A stretch of 51,566 nucleotides of DNA from Methylophaga sp. OBS4 (GTDB lineage Bacteria > Pseudomonadota > Gammaproteobacteria > Nitrosococcales > Methylophagaceae), in NCBI RefSeq assembly GCF_026319305.1, contig NZ_JAPDMV010000022.1:1-51566 (forward strand), in the 5' to 3' direction. Shown one piece after another: positions 33,419-46,020 of the stretch. Under the pieces are notes generated by a model. That model was not told where the DNA came from. It saw only the letters and a list, made by a program, of their open reading frames with translations, and did no database searches. The translations under genes were made by a program, and so were the position numbers. Position 1 is the stretch's first letter; every line of letters begins with the position of its first letter.

Positions 33419-34785
33419 TACTGTTCACTCTGTTGCTTTTTGGCAGCGGGTCGTCTGCGGCGCCGGCGGCGAGGTTTTTTACCACCTCCGTCACTGCCCA
33501 GCGCATCAACCATTTTCTGCTGGTTGGCCGCGGACTCTTCCTGAAAAGAGGTCCACCATTCAACCAGTTCCGCCAACGGTTCACCGGCATCACTGCGCAG
33601 TGCCAGAAAATCATAGGCGGCACGGAATTTGGGATGTAATAAAGAACGAAATGCTCTTTTGCCCTGACGCTTGATCAGTCTGGGCTGCATAGTCCAGATA
33701 TCCCGGGTCACCAGGCTGTAACGCTTGGGAATAGCCACCCGCTGAATCTGGTCACCAATGACTTCGGAAGCAGCGCGTTGTATCGCAGGAATTTCCGGCA
33801 GGCCCTGTTCGGTCAGCAATTGAGTTCGTTGTCTGACCGGTTCCCACAGCAATGCCGCGAATAAAAATGCCGGCGTCACCGGTTTGTCATCGTCTATACG
33901 CCGGTCGGTATTTTCCAATGCCTTCATCAGCAAAGTCCGGGGATACCCCTCTTCTTCCTGGTGTAATAAAGCCGCCGTTTGCGGATACATCTGATCAAAC
34001 AGGCCGTAATGACACAGCAGCTCATGGGTCACCGCCGCATTGCCGCTCAAATAAAGTTTAAGCGTCTCGTCAAACAAACGTGCCGGTGGGATATCCGCCA
34101 GCAGATTACTCCATTTGAAAATACCAGCTTCGGTTTTTTTATCCAGCTTCAGACCCAGTTTGGCGACAAAACGCATCGCCCGCAGCATTCTGACCGGGTC
34201 TTCACGGTAACGGGTTTCGACATCGCCAATCAGCCGAATCACACCCGCATTCAGGTCGTCAATACCACCTGTATAGTCAATGATAGAAAAGTCTTTGATG
34301 CTGTAATACAGCGCGTTCACCGTAAAGTCACGACGCCACGCATCCTGTTCCAGATTGCCATATACATTGTCCTGCATGATACGGCCCTGATCATCAACAT
34401 GCGTGCCTCCCTGAGGCGGGGCGCGAAAAGTAGCGACTTCGATGACTTCCCGGCCAAAATGCACATGCACCAGTTTGAATCTGCGGCCGATCAGACGGCT
34501 GCGTCGGAACAGACGATGTATCTGCTCAGGTAAGGCGTTGGTGGCTACATCAAAATCTTTCGGCTCGTGTCCGAGTAACAAATCACGCACACAGCCGCCT
34601 ACCAGATAAGCCTCAAAACCAGCATCTTTCAACGTGTAAAGCACTTTAAGTGCATGTTGACTGATTTGTTTACGCGAAATATCGTGCTCAGCACGTGGCA
34701 CAATTAAAGGCACGCCCGCCTCACGATGAATATTGCCATTTTTGCCTTTAATCAGTTTGTTGAAGATTTTATTTAGTAACAGCAT
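33418..34785 (-). CDS. pcnB: poly(A) polymerase I
   Basis: Class II nucleotidyltransferase (455 residues) that adds poly(A) tails and promotes RNA decay. Catalytic core YLVGGCVRDLLLGHEPKDFDV and RLIGRRFKLVHVHFG, with a DxD pair in KDFDVA. The PcnB-type arginine-rich tail (RRRRRRRPAAKK) distinguishes it from a CCA-adding enzyme. Long tail and size fit PcnB. It is the first gene of the pan group; a 72-base gap separates it from rnhB. Confidence 0.92.
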   Translation of the reverse strand: MLLLNKIFNKLIKGKNGNIHREAGVPLIVPRAEHDISRKQISQHALKVLYTLKDAGFEAYLVGGCVRDLLLGHEPKDFDVATNALPEQIHRLFRRSRLIGRRFKLVHVHFGREVIEVATFRAPPQGGTHVDDQGRIMQDNVYGNLEQDAWRRDFTVNALYYSIKDFSIIDYTGGIDDLNAGVIRLIGDVETRYREDPVRMLRAMRFVAKLGLKLDKKTEAGIFKWSNLLADIPPARLFDETLKLYLSGNAAVTHELLCHYGLFDQMYPQTAALLHQEEEGYPRTLLMKALENTDRRIDDDKPVTPAFLFAALLWEPVRQRTQLLTEQGLPEIPAIQRAASEVIGDQIQRVAIPKRYSLVTRDIWTMQPRLIKRQGKRAFRSLLHPKFRAAYDFLALRSDAGEPLAELVEWWTSFQEESAANQQKMVDALGSDGGGKKPRRRRRRRPAAKKQQSEQ

Positions 34786-34857
34786 AAGCTGTGAATAATA
34801 CCATGGCTTTAACCGCTTCTGATGTTTGTTGCTTGAATAAAACCATGGGGATGCAGG

Positions 34858-35454
34858 TTACCCCGTGATACTTGAAATGCACGATATCAACGCCTGTTGT
34901 ACTGGTCTGAACGAGCGCCGGTGTATCTCCGTAGGACCCAATTCAATCAAAGCCTGTTGATGTTGTTTGGTCGGATAACCTTTATGTTTGGCAAAACCGT
35001 AACCGGGATATAAAGCGTCCATCACCACCATCTCACGGTCCCTGGCGACTTTAGCCAGAATGGAGGCAGCGGCAATAGCCGGTTCTGACTGATCACCCTT
35101 GATAACCGTAGTCACCGGACAGGCCAGCTGCGGAGCATGAATACCATCCACTAAAACGTGATGCGGTATCAGCGACAAACTTTCTACCGCTCTTTTCATT
35201 GCCAGCAAGGTCGCTTGCAGTATATTAATTTGATCGATTTCATCCGCCTCAGCCCGGCCCACAGCCCAGGCCAGAGCATGTTGTTTGATCAGCGGTTCCA
35301 GTTTTTCCCGGTGTTTCTCAGTGAGTTTCTTTGAATCTGCCAGCCCAGCAATCGGATTGTCCGGATCAAGAATCACTGCCGCCGTGACCACTGGCCCCGC
35401 CAGCGGCCCTCTGCCCACTTCATCCACACCGGCAATAAAAACCGCTCCTGTCAT
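34858..35454 (-). CDS. rnhB: ribonuclease HII
   Basis: Cleaves RNA in RNA-DNA hybrids and excises misincorporated ribonucleotides (198 residues). [22 protein letters not shown] holds the DE-G motif, and DGIHAPQL and [14 protein letters not shown] the remaining catalytic residues. It overlaps lpxB by four bases, as in other gammaproteobacteria. Confidence 0.96.
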   Translation of the reverse strand: MTGAVFIAGVDEVGRGPLAGPVVTAAVILDPDNPIAGLADSKKLTEKHREKLEPLIKQHALAWAVGRAEADEIDQINILQATLLAMKRAVESLSLIPHHVLVDGIHAPQLACPVTTVIKGDQSEPAIAAASILAKVARDREMVVMDALYPGYGFAKHKGYPTKQHQQALIELGPTEIHRRSFRPVQQALISCISSITG

Positions 35455-36599
35455 TTCGTTTTATCCAGCATGGCAATAACTGCCCGGGCTGCATTCTCGG
35501 CACCACCGGCGGGACCCAAAGCATGTAATACTTCCTGCCGGATATATTCTGCTCTGGCTTTAGTCTGCGGATCAGTCAGCAATTGCGCCAGGTTTTTGTC
35601 CAGATTGTCGGCCGTCACCTCATCCTGTATTAACTCGGTGATCAGTGCTTTTTCCGTCACAATATTACACAGGCCGACATAAGGGATTTTGACCAGACGC
35701 TTCAGAATACGGTAGCTCATCGGTGCCACCCGATAGACAATCAGGTGCGGCACCCCTATCAAAGCAATTTCCAAAGTCACCGTGCCGGAAGCAGCGACAA
35801 TCGCATCACAGCTGCGAATCACATCATAAAAATCAGCCGACACCACTTTAATCGGTAAACTGCTGCGGCTAAGTATCGGCTGGATAAACTCCAAGTCCAA
35901 TCCCGGCGCCAGTGGCAGCAACACTTCCAAATCAAAATGACGATGATGAATTTTTTCTGCTGCCTGCAACATTACCGGCAATAAGGCTTCTACTTCACTG
36001 CGGCGGCTGCCTGGAAAAAGCCCCAACACCCGGCGCTCCGGATCAAAACCCAGCTTGGTTTTAGCCTGTTCTACATTGAGGGTGGATGACACCGCATCAA
36101 CCAGAGGATGCCCCACACAGCTGACCGGGACACCCGCCTGCTGATAAAGGCTTTGTTCAAACGGGAACAATACCGCCATATGATCGACATAGCGTTTAAT
36201 GGTTTTTACCCTGCCCGGACGCCAGGCCCACACTTTGGGACTGATGTAATAAAAAACGGGGATCCCCAGTTTATGGGCTTTTTTCGCCAGCTTCAGATTA
36301 AAGCCGGGATAATCCACCAGCACCAGCAAATCAGGTTGTTCTGATTCGAGTCGGCTTACCAGTTGATTAAAGATAGTTTTGATGCGGCGGTAGCTTTTCA
36401 GTACTTCCACCAGGCCCATCACGGCAAGTTCGGAAAAGTCCGTAAAAATATCGGCTCCTGCCTTGCGCAGGTTGTCGCCGCCAATCCCTGAAACCTCAAT
36501 CTCAGGTCTGATTGCTTTCAGCGCTGCAATCATTCTGCCGGCATGGGCGTCTCCCGAAGCCTCACCGGCAACGACCACGATCTTGCGGGCTTCTCTCAA
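35451..36599 (-). CDS. lpxB: lipid-A-disaccharide synthase
   Basis: Glycosyltransferase of the lipid A pathway (382 residues) that condenses UDP-diacylglucosamine with lipid X at the membrane. [17 protein letters not shown] at the N-terminus, [18 protein letters not shown], and [20 protein letters not shown] are hallmarks. It is not preceded by lpxA but by the riboflavin gene ribBA, whose stop it overlaps, so the usual lpx cluster is broken here. Confidence 0.96.
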   Translation of the reverse strand: MREARKIVVVAGEASGDAHAGRMIAALKAIRPEIEVSGIGGDNLRKAGADIFTDFSELAVMGLVEVLKSYRRIKTIFNQLVSRLESEQPDLLVLVDYPGFNLKLAKKAHKLGIPVFYYISPKVWAWRPGRVKTIKRYVDHMAVLFPFEQSLYQQAGVPVSCVGHPLVDAVSSTLNVEQAKTKLGFDPERRVLGLFPGSRRSEVEALLPVMLQAAEKIHHRHFDLEVLLPLAPGLDLEFIQPILSRSSLPIKVVSADFYDVIRSCDAIVAASGTVTLEIALIGVPHLIVYRVAPMSYRILKRLVKIPYVGLCNIVTEKALITELIQDEVTADNLDKNLAQLLTDPQTKARAEYIRQEVLHALGPAGGAENAARAVIAMLDKTK

Positions 36600-37714
36600 A
36601 GTTCATCGGCCTCAAGGTAGCCAATCAGCTCCAGACCAAACCCAGACACACCGGTTAATCTGGTCGGCGTACCAATCACCCGCATTTTTTTCACGCCCAG
36701 ATCAGCTAGAATCTGAGCACCGACACCAAATGTCCTTACATCCCAGCCACCTTTAGTATATAAAGGCGTTTCGTTCTGATCTTCCTGCTGATAACGGGCG
36801 ATTTTGGCTGCCAGTTGTTTATTTTGTTCCGGCTGACGTAACACTACCAGAATCCCTTTACCGGCCTGCTGAATTTTTTTCATGACCTCCGGAATCGGCC
36901 AGTGACTGGGATCACGCATCGAACCGAGCAGATCCCCCAGAGGGTCCTCCATATGCACCCTTACCAGGGTTTCCTGTTCCGGATCGATTTCACCAAAAAC
37001 CAATGCAAGATGCACCTGACCGTTGACAGTATCCTGGAAGCTGAACAACTCAAAGTCACCATAATCTGTCGGGAACTGGCACTGTGACAGCAGTTTCACC
37101 GTCATTTCGTTTTCCAGACGATAACTGATCAGATTGGCAATCGTGCCGATTTTCAAATTATGTGCCTGCGCAAATTTCTCCAGATCGGGGCGGCGAGCCA
37201 TACTGCCGTCATCATTCAGAATTTCAACAATAACTGCGGCTGGCGACAGGCCCGCCATTTGCGCCAGATCACAACCGGCTTCGGTATGGCCGGCACGGGT
37301 CAATACTCCGCCGGGCTGTGCTTTCAACGGGAAAACATGTCCGGGCTGCACCAGATTCGCCGGTTTCGATTCAGGATCCACCGCCACTTTTATAGTGAAG
37401 GCCCTGTCAGCCGCCGAGATACCGGTTGTTACCCCCTCAGCCGCTTCAATCGAAACGGTAAAGTTGGTCGAATACGGGGTTTGATTGTCCGACACCATCA
37501 ACGGCAGACGCAATTCACGGCAACGATCTTCGGTCAAAGTCAGGCAAATGAGGCCACGGCCGAATCGTGCCATAAAGTTAATGGCTTCCGGTGTGACTTT
37601 CTCAGCTGCCATCACCAGATCGCCTTCATTTTCCCGATCTTCGTCATCCATGATGATGACCATCTTGCCTTGTCTGAGATCGTCAACAATTTCAGCGGTG
37701 GTATTTAACTTCAT
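36596..37714 (-). CDS. ribB: 3,4-dihydroxy-2-butanone-4-phosphate synthase with degenerate GTP cyclohydrolase II half
   Basis: A 372-residue RibBA-like protein. Residues 1-205 are an intact DHBP synthase ([21 protein letters not shown], the acidic motif, and [17 protein letters not shown]). The C-terminal half has the GCH II fold but the zinc cysteines are missing: instead of the family pattern CxxGD...RCDCG it reads [19 protein letters not shown]. Hybrid proteins like this (RibBX type) have lost cyclohydrolase activity in other bacteria, so a separate ribA is expected elsewhere. Probably supplies DHBP only. Confidence 0.88.
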   Translation of the reverse strand: MKLNTTAEIVDDLRQGKMVIIMDDEDRENEGDLVMAAEKVTPEAINFMARFGRGLICLTLTEDRCRELRLPLMVSDNQTPYSTNFTVSIEAAEGVTTGISAADRAFTIKVAVDPESKPANLVQPGHVFPLKAQPGGVLTRAGHTEAGCDLAQMAGLSPAAVIVEILNDDGSMARRPDLEKFAQAHNLKIGTIANLISYRLENEMTVKLLSQCQFPTDYGDFELFSFQDTVNGQVHLALVFGEIDPEQETLVRVHMEDPLGDLLGSMRDPSHWPIPEVMKKIQQAGKGILVVLRQPEQNKQLAAKIARYQQEDQNETPLYTKGGWDVRTFGVGAQILADLGVKKMRVIGTPTRLTGVSGFGLELIGYLEADEL

Positions 37715-37722
37715 GTCAGGGC

Positions 37723-38361
37723 CTAAATATATCCGTGTTTTGCCAATGTATCGCGTGAGATACCGGTATCTTGCCCCGGTAACAATCGTTCCAGATAGCG
37801 GGCAATCAGATCCACTTCCAGATTGACGATGGTACCTGCCAGGTATTCACTGATGATGGTTTCCTGCATGGTATGCGGAATGATATTGACTTCAAACCAG
37901 CGTTCCCCGACCTTGTTCACGGTCAGACTGACACCATCAATACAAATGGAACCTTTTTCTGCAATATAACGTTCCAGCGCGGCCGGCACTTCAATACGGA
38001 ATGTAACTGAGCGTGCCGACGGTTCCATCAGGATGATCTTACCCAGGCCATCGACATGACCGCTGACGATATGACCACCCAGTCTGTCGCCTACAGCCAG
38101 CGCTTTTTCCAGATTGACTTTTGAACCGGGCCTGGCTTGTCCGAGGCTGGTGCGATCCAGACTCTCGCGCGACACATCAAAACTGACTTGTGCATTATTC
38201 ATAGCCACCACGGTCAGGCAAACACCATTGACAGCAATACTGTCACCCAGTCCCACATCGGATAAATCCAGTTTGTGGGTAGCGATTTGCAAACGCAAAT
38301 CACCGCCACTGGCTTGTACAGATTCCACACTGCCGATCGCAGCAATAATGCCGGTAAACAT
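37723..38361 (-). CDS. ribE: riboflavin synthase
   Basis: Alpha-type riboflavin synthase (212 residues), dismutating two lumazines to riboflavin. [16 protein letters not shown] at the start and two repeats of a lumazine-synthase-like barrel ([13 protein letters not shown] and [14 protein letters not shown]) are typical. It lies three bases after ribD and eight before the DHBP synthase gene. Confidence 0.96.
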   Translation of the reverse strand: MFTGIIAAIGSVESVQASGGDLRLQIATHKLDLSDVGLGDSIAVNGVCLTVVAMNNAQVSFDVSRESLDRTSLGQARPGSKVNLEKALAVGDRLGGHIVSGHVDGLGKIILMEPSARSVTFRIEVPAALERYIAEKGSICIDGVSLTVNKVGERWFEVNIIPHTMQETIISEYLAGTIVNLEVDLIARYLERLLPGQDTGISRDTLAKHGYI

Positions 38362-38364
38362 GAC

Positions 38365-39471
38365 TCAAAAATCCTCGTTGTATTCAGGAACCGCCGTAAT
38401 ACGCCAATCACGGCCAATCGCTCTCATGTCAGTGACGTGTAGCGAGATATTTTGTGACATGGCATCCATTCCGGGCAGATGAAACACGCCGCGCGCCATA
38501 TCACCCATAATTTTGGGTGCCATATAGATAACCAGTTCATCTATCAACCTGGCCTTTAATAAAGCACCGTTGAGTACTGCACCCGCTTCAACCATCAATT
38601 CGTTGATCTCTCGCTGTGCCAGTACTGACATCAATGCAGTCAAATCAATAATATCACCATGCGTCGGTAACACGATGCTCTCAGCTCCGTGTGGCGCATG
38701 TCTGTCAACTGCAGTCACCAGCAAGACTTTCTCTTCCTGAAGAATACGGGCATCTGCTGGCATACGCATCTGGCTGTCGACTATTACACGCAAAGGCTGT
38801 CTGACTTTCTGCCCGCGGGGATACCATTCCATTTCACCCTGTTCAGGTCTGACATTGAGCAAGGGATTGTCTGCCAGCACAGTGCCAATGCCGGTCATAA
38901 TTGCCGAGCTGCGCGCGCGTAATTTTTGCACATCGGCACGCGCCTGCGGACCGGTAATCCACTTGCTCTCACCGGAAGCCATCGCAGTGCGGCCATCCAG
39001 ACTCATCGCCAGTTTACTGCGTACAAACGGTCTGCCGACCTGCATGCGCTGGCAAAATCCAGGATTCAGTTTCTCTGCCTGAGCGGCCATGATGCCGACA
39101 TTCACTTCAATACCGGCGTTCCGCAACCGTTCAATACCGGTGCCGGAAACAACCGGGTTGGGATCGGTCATCGCTACAAACACACGTTTGACTTGTGCTT
39201 TAATCAGCGCATCAACACAAGGAGGGGTGCGTCCAAAATGACTGCAGGGTTCAAGGGTGACATAGCAATCCGCTTCTTGTGCCTGGACACCGGCATCATG
39301 CAATGCGTTGACTTCGGCATGACCTTCTCCGGCACGCTGATGCCAGCCCTCACCGATAATTTCACCGTTCTTGACCAGCACACAACCGACACGGGGGTTG
39401 GGGTCAGCGGTATACAGGCCACGCTCAGCCAGTTGTAATGCTCGCGCCATAAAATGTTCATGTGTTGGCAT
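38365..39471 (-). CDS. ribD: bifunctional deaminase/reductase RibD
   Basis: Deaminates and then reduces the pyrimidine intermediate of riboflavin synthesis (368 residues). The zinc deaminase domain has GHAEVNALHDAG and CYVTLEPCSHFGRTPPCVDALI; the reductase domain begins around residue 145 (PFVRSKLAMSLDGRTAMASGESKWITG). I start at MPTHEHFM (39471); upstream in-frame residues look non-coding. Riboflavin operon with ribE and ribBA follows nrdR, with no ribH or nusB in sight. Confidence 0.94.
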   Translation of the reverse strand: MPTHEHFMARALQLAERGLYTADPNPRVGCVLVKNGEIIGEGWHQRAGEGHAEVNALHDAGVQAQEADCYVTLEPCSHFGRTPPCVDALIKAQVKRVFVAMTDPNPVVSGTGIERLRNAGIEVNVGIMAAQAEKLNPGFCQRMQVGRPFVRSKLAMSLDGRTAMASGESKWITGPQARADVQKLRARSSAIMTGIGTVLADNPLLNVRPEQGEMEWYPRGQKVRQPLRVIVDSQMRMPADARILQEEKVLLVTAVDRHAPHGAESIVLPTHGDIIDLTALMSVLAQREINELMVEAGAVLNGALLKARLIDELVIYMAPKIMGDMARGVFHLPGMDAMSQNISLHVTDMRAIGRDWRITAVPEYNEDF

Positions 39472-39579
39472 AACAATCTCTTGCTCAGCGGGATAAATGT
39501 CTAATCTGGTGTTCAGCCACCGGCAACTGAAGGCACGGCTGGATATCAATCAGATAATTGATGCCGGCTGTGCAACCCA

Positions 39580-40056
39580 TTATTTGTCCTTGGTTTCAGG
39601 ATCGGACTGGTTTTCCATACGTTCAATTTCTTCGCGGAAAGCATTGACGTCCTGAAAGCTGCGATAAACCGAGGCAAAGCGTACATAGGCCACTTCGTCC
39701 AATTCCCGCAACGCATCCATCACCCAGTCACCGACCAGACGGCTGTCGACTTCGCGCTCTCCGGTGGCCCACAGACGACGAATAATACCTTTCACCGCAG
39801 TATCGACATCATCAATGCTGACCGGGCGTTTTTCCAGTGCACGCATAATACCGGCCCGCAGTTTGTTCTCATCGAACAAGGCGCGTGACCTGTCGCGTTT
39901 GATCAGTCTCGGCAGACTTAATTCCGCAGTCTCATAAGTGGTGAAGCGCTCATTGCATTCCACACACATACGCCGCCGGCGGATAGCATCGCCTTCCGCC
40001 GACAAACGTGAGTCAATTACTTTTGAATCGTCAGCACCACAAAATGGACAACGCAT
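39580..40056 (-). CDS. nrdR: transcriptional repressor NrdR
   Basis: Zinc-ribbon, ATP-cone repressor of ribonucleotide reductase genes (158 residues). [15 protein letters not shown] and [12 protein letters not shown] are the zinc ribbon; the ATP cone follows ([27 protein letters not shown]). It sits between glyA and ribD, a common arrangement. Confidence 0.96.
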   Translation of the reverse strand: MRCPFCGADDSKVIDSRLSAEGDAIRRRRMCVECNERFTTYETAELSLPRLIKRDRSRALFDENKLRAGIMRALEKRPVSIDDVDTAVKGIIRRLWATGEREVDSRLVGDWVMDALRELDEVAYVRFASVYRSFQDVNAFREEIERMENQSDPETKDK

Positions 40057-40070
40057 TTTTAATCCATGGG

Positions 40071-41324
40071 TTACGAGTAAACCGGCAAACGGTCACACAC
40101 CGCGACCACTTTGCTTTTCACTTCGTTAATGACTTTATCGCCGCCTCCGGCATCTATCACATCACACATCCAGTTCGCCAGATCGCGGCATTCCGCTTCT
40201 TTGAAACCCCGTGTTGTTACCGCAGGAGTACCAACACGAATCCCTGAAGTCACAAACGGAGATTGCGGGTCATTTGGTACGGCATTTTTATTAACGGTGA
40301 TATGTGCCGCGCCCAACCAGGCATCAACTTCCTTACCGGTCAGGCCCGCTTCAATAAAGCTGACCAGGAACAGGTGGTCATCGGTACCGTTGGAAACGAC
40401 ATCATAGCCACGAGTCATAAACACGTCCGCCATCACACGGGCATTCTTAATGACCTGCTCCTGATAGGTCTTGAACTCAGGCAACATGGCTTCCTTGAAA
40501 GCCACCGCCTTGGCCGCAATCACATGCATCAAGGGACCGCCCTGGAAGCCGGGGAAGACGGCAGAGTTAAGTTTTTTCTCGATTTCCTCATTGGCTTTAG
40601 CCAGGATCAAACCACCACGCGGACCACGCAAGGTTTTGTGTGTGGTGGTGGTCGTAACATCAGCAATTTTCACCGGATTGGGATACAGACCCGCCGCTAC
40701 CAAACCGGCAACATGCGCCATATCAACCAGCAAATAGGCACCGACTGAGTCGGCAATGTTGCGGAAGCGTTGCCAGTCAATCACGCGTGAATAAGCCGAA
40801 AACCCGGCCACAACCATTTTTGGCTGGTGCTCTTTTGCCAGTCTTTCCACTTCGTCGTAATCAATTTCACCGGTTTCAGTATTGATGCCATAGGACACTG
40901 AGTTATAAATCTTACCGGATGCACTGACTTTAGCGCCGTGGGTCAGGTGACCACCGTGCGCCAGGCTCATACCCAAAATTGTATCCCCCGGTTGCAGCAA
41001 TGCCAGATATACTGCTGCGTTGGCCTGCGAACCGGAATGCGGCTGAACATTGGCATAATCAGCACCGAACAGTTCTTTAGCTCGGGTAATCGCGATATTT
41101 TCGACAGTATCGACGTGTTCACAACCACCATAATAACGCTTGCCGGGATAACCCTCGGCATATTTATTGGTCAAAGATGAGCCCTGTGCTGCCATTACAC
41201 GTGGACTGGTGTAGTTTTCAGATGCAATCAGTTCGATATGATCTTCCTGACGCTGATCTTCCGCCGAAATTGCATTGAACACTTCATCGTCAAAGCCAGC
41301 GATGGTCATGTTTTTCTTATACAC
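40071..41324 (-). CDS. glyA: serine hydroxymethyltransferase
   Basis: PLP enzyme (417 residues) interconverting serine and glycine with tetrahydrofolate. [14 protein letters not shown] contains the PLP lysine; [18 protein letters not shown] and [22 protein letters not shown] are typical. It could provide the serine that SdaA, in the sox operon 40 kb away, deaminates. No riboswitch is visible upstream. Confidence 0.97.
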   Translation of the reverse strand: MYKKNMTIAGFDDEVFNAISAEDQRQEDHIELIASENYTSPRVMAAQGSSLTNKYAEGYPGKRYYGGCEHVDTVENIAITRAKELFGADYANVQPHSGSQANAAVYLALLQPGDTILGMSLAHGGHLTHGAKVSASGKIYNSVSYGINTETGEIDYDEVERLAKEHQPKMVVAGFSAYSRVIDWQRFRNIADSVGAYLLVDMAHVAGLVAAGLYPNPVKIADVTTTTTHKTLRGPRGGLILAKANEEIEKKLNSAVFPGFQGGPLMHVIAAKAVAFKEAMLPEFKTYQEQVIKNARVMADVFMTRGYDVVSNGTDDHLFLVSFIEAGLTGKEVDAWLGAAHITVNKNAVPNDPQSPFVTSGIRVGTPAVTTRGFKEAECRDLANWMCDVIDAGGGDKVINEVKSKVVAVCDRLPVYS

Positions 41325-41433
41325 AGTATTCCCCTGTCTCTACTGTAAAATGGGACATTATTCTATCTCACAACGTCACGGGCATCTATGGCATAGTGGC
41401 AGTTTTATTTACTGAGGAATTCATTCTTTAGCC

Positions 41434-42297
41434 ATGAAAACCGGATTAATTGGCACAGGCCTGATGGGACAAGCGCTGGCACAACATTTACTGGCTGAAA
41501 ATCAGCCGCTTGTTGTCTATAACCGCAGTCCGGAAAAAATTGCAGAACTGACAGAAAACGGGGCCGAAGTGGCCTCTTCTGCGCAACAGGTTATGGAAGA
41601 AAGCAACATCTGCATTTTGTTTCTCAGTGATTCCGAAGCAATTCATATGGTATTTGATTCGATTGCACCGGCCGCTTTCAACCGTTCACTGATTATCCAG
41701 ATGGGCACCATCGCGCCGGATGAATCCAGAGCCCTGGCAAACCAAGTCAGAGCCATGAATGGCCGTTATCTGGAATGTCCAGTGCTGGGCAGTCTGCCAG
41801 AAGCCCGTAGCGGTAAGTTAATCCTGATGGCAGGCGGCAAAGAAGATGATTACCTGACCGCCTTACCATTGCTCAGGCTTATCGGCCCTGATCCTCAGCA
41901 TATCGGGGATATCGGTCAGGCTGCGACGGTTAAACTGGCGATGAATCAGCTGATTGCGGGACTGACAGCCAGTTTTGCTCTGAGTCTGGCTCTGGTGGAA
42001 AAAGAAGGCATCGAAACCGAACAGTTTATGCAAATCGTTCGCGGCAGTGCTTTATATGCCCCCACATTCGATAAGAAACTGACGCGTATGCTTGAGCGGG
42101 ACTTTGATAACCCCAATTTTCCTACCAAGCATCTGGCCAAAGATACCCGTCTGTTTCTTTCTGTTGCCGAAAACCTCGGACTTGATACCCGTGCTTTGCA
42201 GGGCATCGAAAGTCTGTTACAAAAAACGCTGGATATGGGATTGGACAACACCGACTATTCCGCACTAATGGCGGCTGTATCTCCCAATCATAAGTAA
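41434..42297 (+). CDS. NAD(P)-dependent beta-hydroxyacid dehydrogenase family protein
   Basis: A 287-residue protein of the 3-hydroxyisobutyrate dehydrogenase family. GLIGTGLMGQALAQHLL is the Rossmann motif, GRYLECPVLGSLPEARSGKLILMAGG the substrate-loop region, and GQAATVKLAMNQLIAGLTASF includes the catalytic lysine. Related members act on glyoxylate, succinic semialdehyde or tartronate semialdehyde; the substrate is undetermined. Runs opposite to glyA, with a 109-base shared upstream gap. Confidence 0.85.
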   Translation: MKTGLIGTGLMGQALAQHLLAENQPLVVYNRSPEKIAELTENGAEVASSAQQVMEESNICILFLSDSEAIHMVFDSIAPAAFNRSLIIQMGTIAPDESRALANQVRAMNGRYLECPVLGSLPEARSGKLILMAGGKEDDYLTALPLLRLIGPDPQHIGDIGQAATVKLAMNQLIAGLTASFALSLALVEKEGIETEQFMQIVRGSALYAPTFDKKLTRMLERDFDNPNFPTKHLAKDTRLFLSVAENLGLDTRALQGIESLLQKTLDMGLDNTDYSALMAAVSPNHK

Positions 42298-42427
42298 CCT
42301 GGGCCAACGCTGAAAATCGGTGGAAAGTAGACAGCTCAACCTCAGCGTATCTGACGAACAGTCAAAGGGTGAGACGGACCGTTAGTTTTTTTGTTGTTGC
42401 ATTGAATACATAAAATATACCTAAAAA

Positions 42428-42450
42428 AATGCCCTCTGGCTGAGGGCATT
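42428..42450 (-). terminator. rho-independent terminator after purA
   Basis: AATGCCCTC and GAGGGCATT pair around TGGCT. On the minus strand the stem is followed by TTTTTTTAG, a good terminator for purA; on the plus strand TTTTC follows, so it may also serve the oxidoreductase gene. Confidence 0.8.
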
Positions 42451-42461
42451 TTCTATTAGCT

Positions 42462-44940
<2,479 letters not shown>

Positions 44941-44946
44941 GATGAG

Positions 44947-45144
44947 TTAATTAATCCAGTATAAAAAAATCAGCCCGAAGATCATGCTGAGCAAGCCAAT
45001 GAGCCGCAATTGCCGATCGGGCATAGCTGCCATTTGCAGCAGAGCGCGTTTGAACACAGCCGGATTGAGAAACGGCATGATGCCTTCAATGATCAGCATC
45101 AATGCCGCTGCAACCCAGAGGCTGTGTATCAAATCAACGCTCAC
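44947..45144 (-). CDS. DUF2065 family membrane protein
   Basis: A 65-residue protein with two membrane helices (LWVAAALMLIIEGIMPFL; LIGLLSMIFGLIFLYWI). Family YjeT-type, regularly next to hflC. Function unknown. Two bases separate it from the hflC stop. Confidence 0.88.
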   Translation of the reverse strand: MSVDLIHSLWVAAALMLIIEGIMPFLNPAVFKRALLQMAAMPDRQLRLIGLLSMIFGLIFLYWIN

Positions 45145-45146
45145 TA

Positions 45147-46019
45147 CTACTGTTCAGTCAAGGTTGGATCACCGAAACGATTGAAGAAGTCTCCTTTCGG
45201 TTCAATCACCAGCATATCGTCACCTTTGAAAATGTTCTGATAAGCCGTCAGACGACGATACAGAGAATAGAATTTCTGGTCTTGCCCAAAAGCATCGGCG
45301 TAAATTTGAGTTGCGCGCGCGTCACCTTCACCTCGTAACTCTTCGGCCTGACGTCGTGCCTCAGCCAAAATAACAGCACGCTGGCGATCGGCGTCGGAAC
45401 GAATTTTTTCCGCTTCCTCGGCACCTTGTGAACGCAACTCTTTAGCAACCCGCTCACGCTCTGCCTCCATCCGGGAGAACACTGAAGCGCTGACCTCAGA
45501 CGGCAAATCAATACGTTTTATCCGCACATTGGAGATAGCAATACCAAAGCGCTCGGCAACACGGTTTGCATCCTTCAGAATGTCCTTCACTATGACCTGA
45601 CGATCACCAGATACCACTTCCTGGATAGTACGACGACCGAATTCGCCTCGAAGATTATCTTTGATAATTTGCGACAGTCGTATCGCAGCACGCTCTTCAT
45701 CACCACCCATGGACGTGTAATAAGTAGCCACATCAGCAATGCGCCACATGATAAACGAGTCAACAATAACGTTTTTCTTTTCCCCGGTCAGGTAACGGGC
45801 CGGCTGCGCATCCAAAGCCATTTCACGGGCTTCAAAACGGCGTACTTCATTCACAAACGGAATTTTAAAATGAATACCGGGCTCAAAATCTGAACGTTCA
45901 ATTTGCCCCAGACGCAGCAGCAAAGCTTTCTGACGTTCATCGACAAAGAACACTGACGAACTCAATGCCACCAGTGCCAAAACGGCTATAAATAGAACCA
46001 GAATCGTACGTGAACTCAT
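45147..46019 (-). CDS. hflC: HflC, FtsH protease regulator
   Basis: SPFH/prohibitin protein (290 residues) that with HflK encircles FtsH in the inner membrane and restrains its proteolysis. One N-terminal helix (ILVLFIAVLALVALSSSVFFV) is followed by the SPFH domain and a long coiled coil (EAEKIRSDADRQRAVILAEARRQ). I start at MSSRTILV, one base after the hflK stop. Confidence 0.95.
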   Translation of the reverse strand: MSSRTILVLFIAVLALVALSSSVFFVDERQKALLLRLGQIERSDFEPGIHFKIPFVNEVRRFEAREMALDAQPARYLTGEKKNVIVDSFIMWRIADVATYYTSMGGDEERAAIRLSQIIKDNLRGEFGRRTIQEVVSGDRQVIVKDILKDANRVAERFGIAISNVRIKRIDLPSEVSASVFSRMEAERERVAKELRSQGAEEAEKIRSDADRQRAVILAEARRQAEELRGEGDARATQIYADAFGQDQKFYSLYRRLTAYQNIFKGDDMLVIEPKGDFFNRFGDPTLTEQ

Positions 46020-46020
46020 C

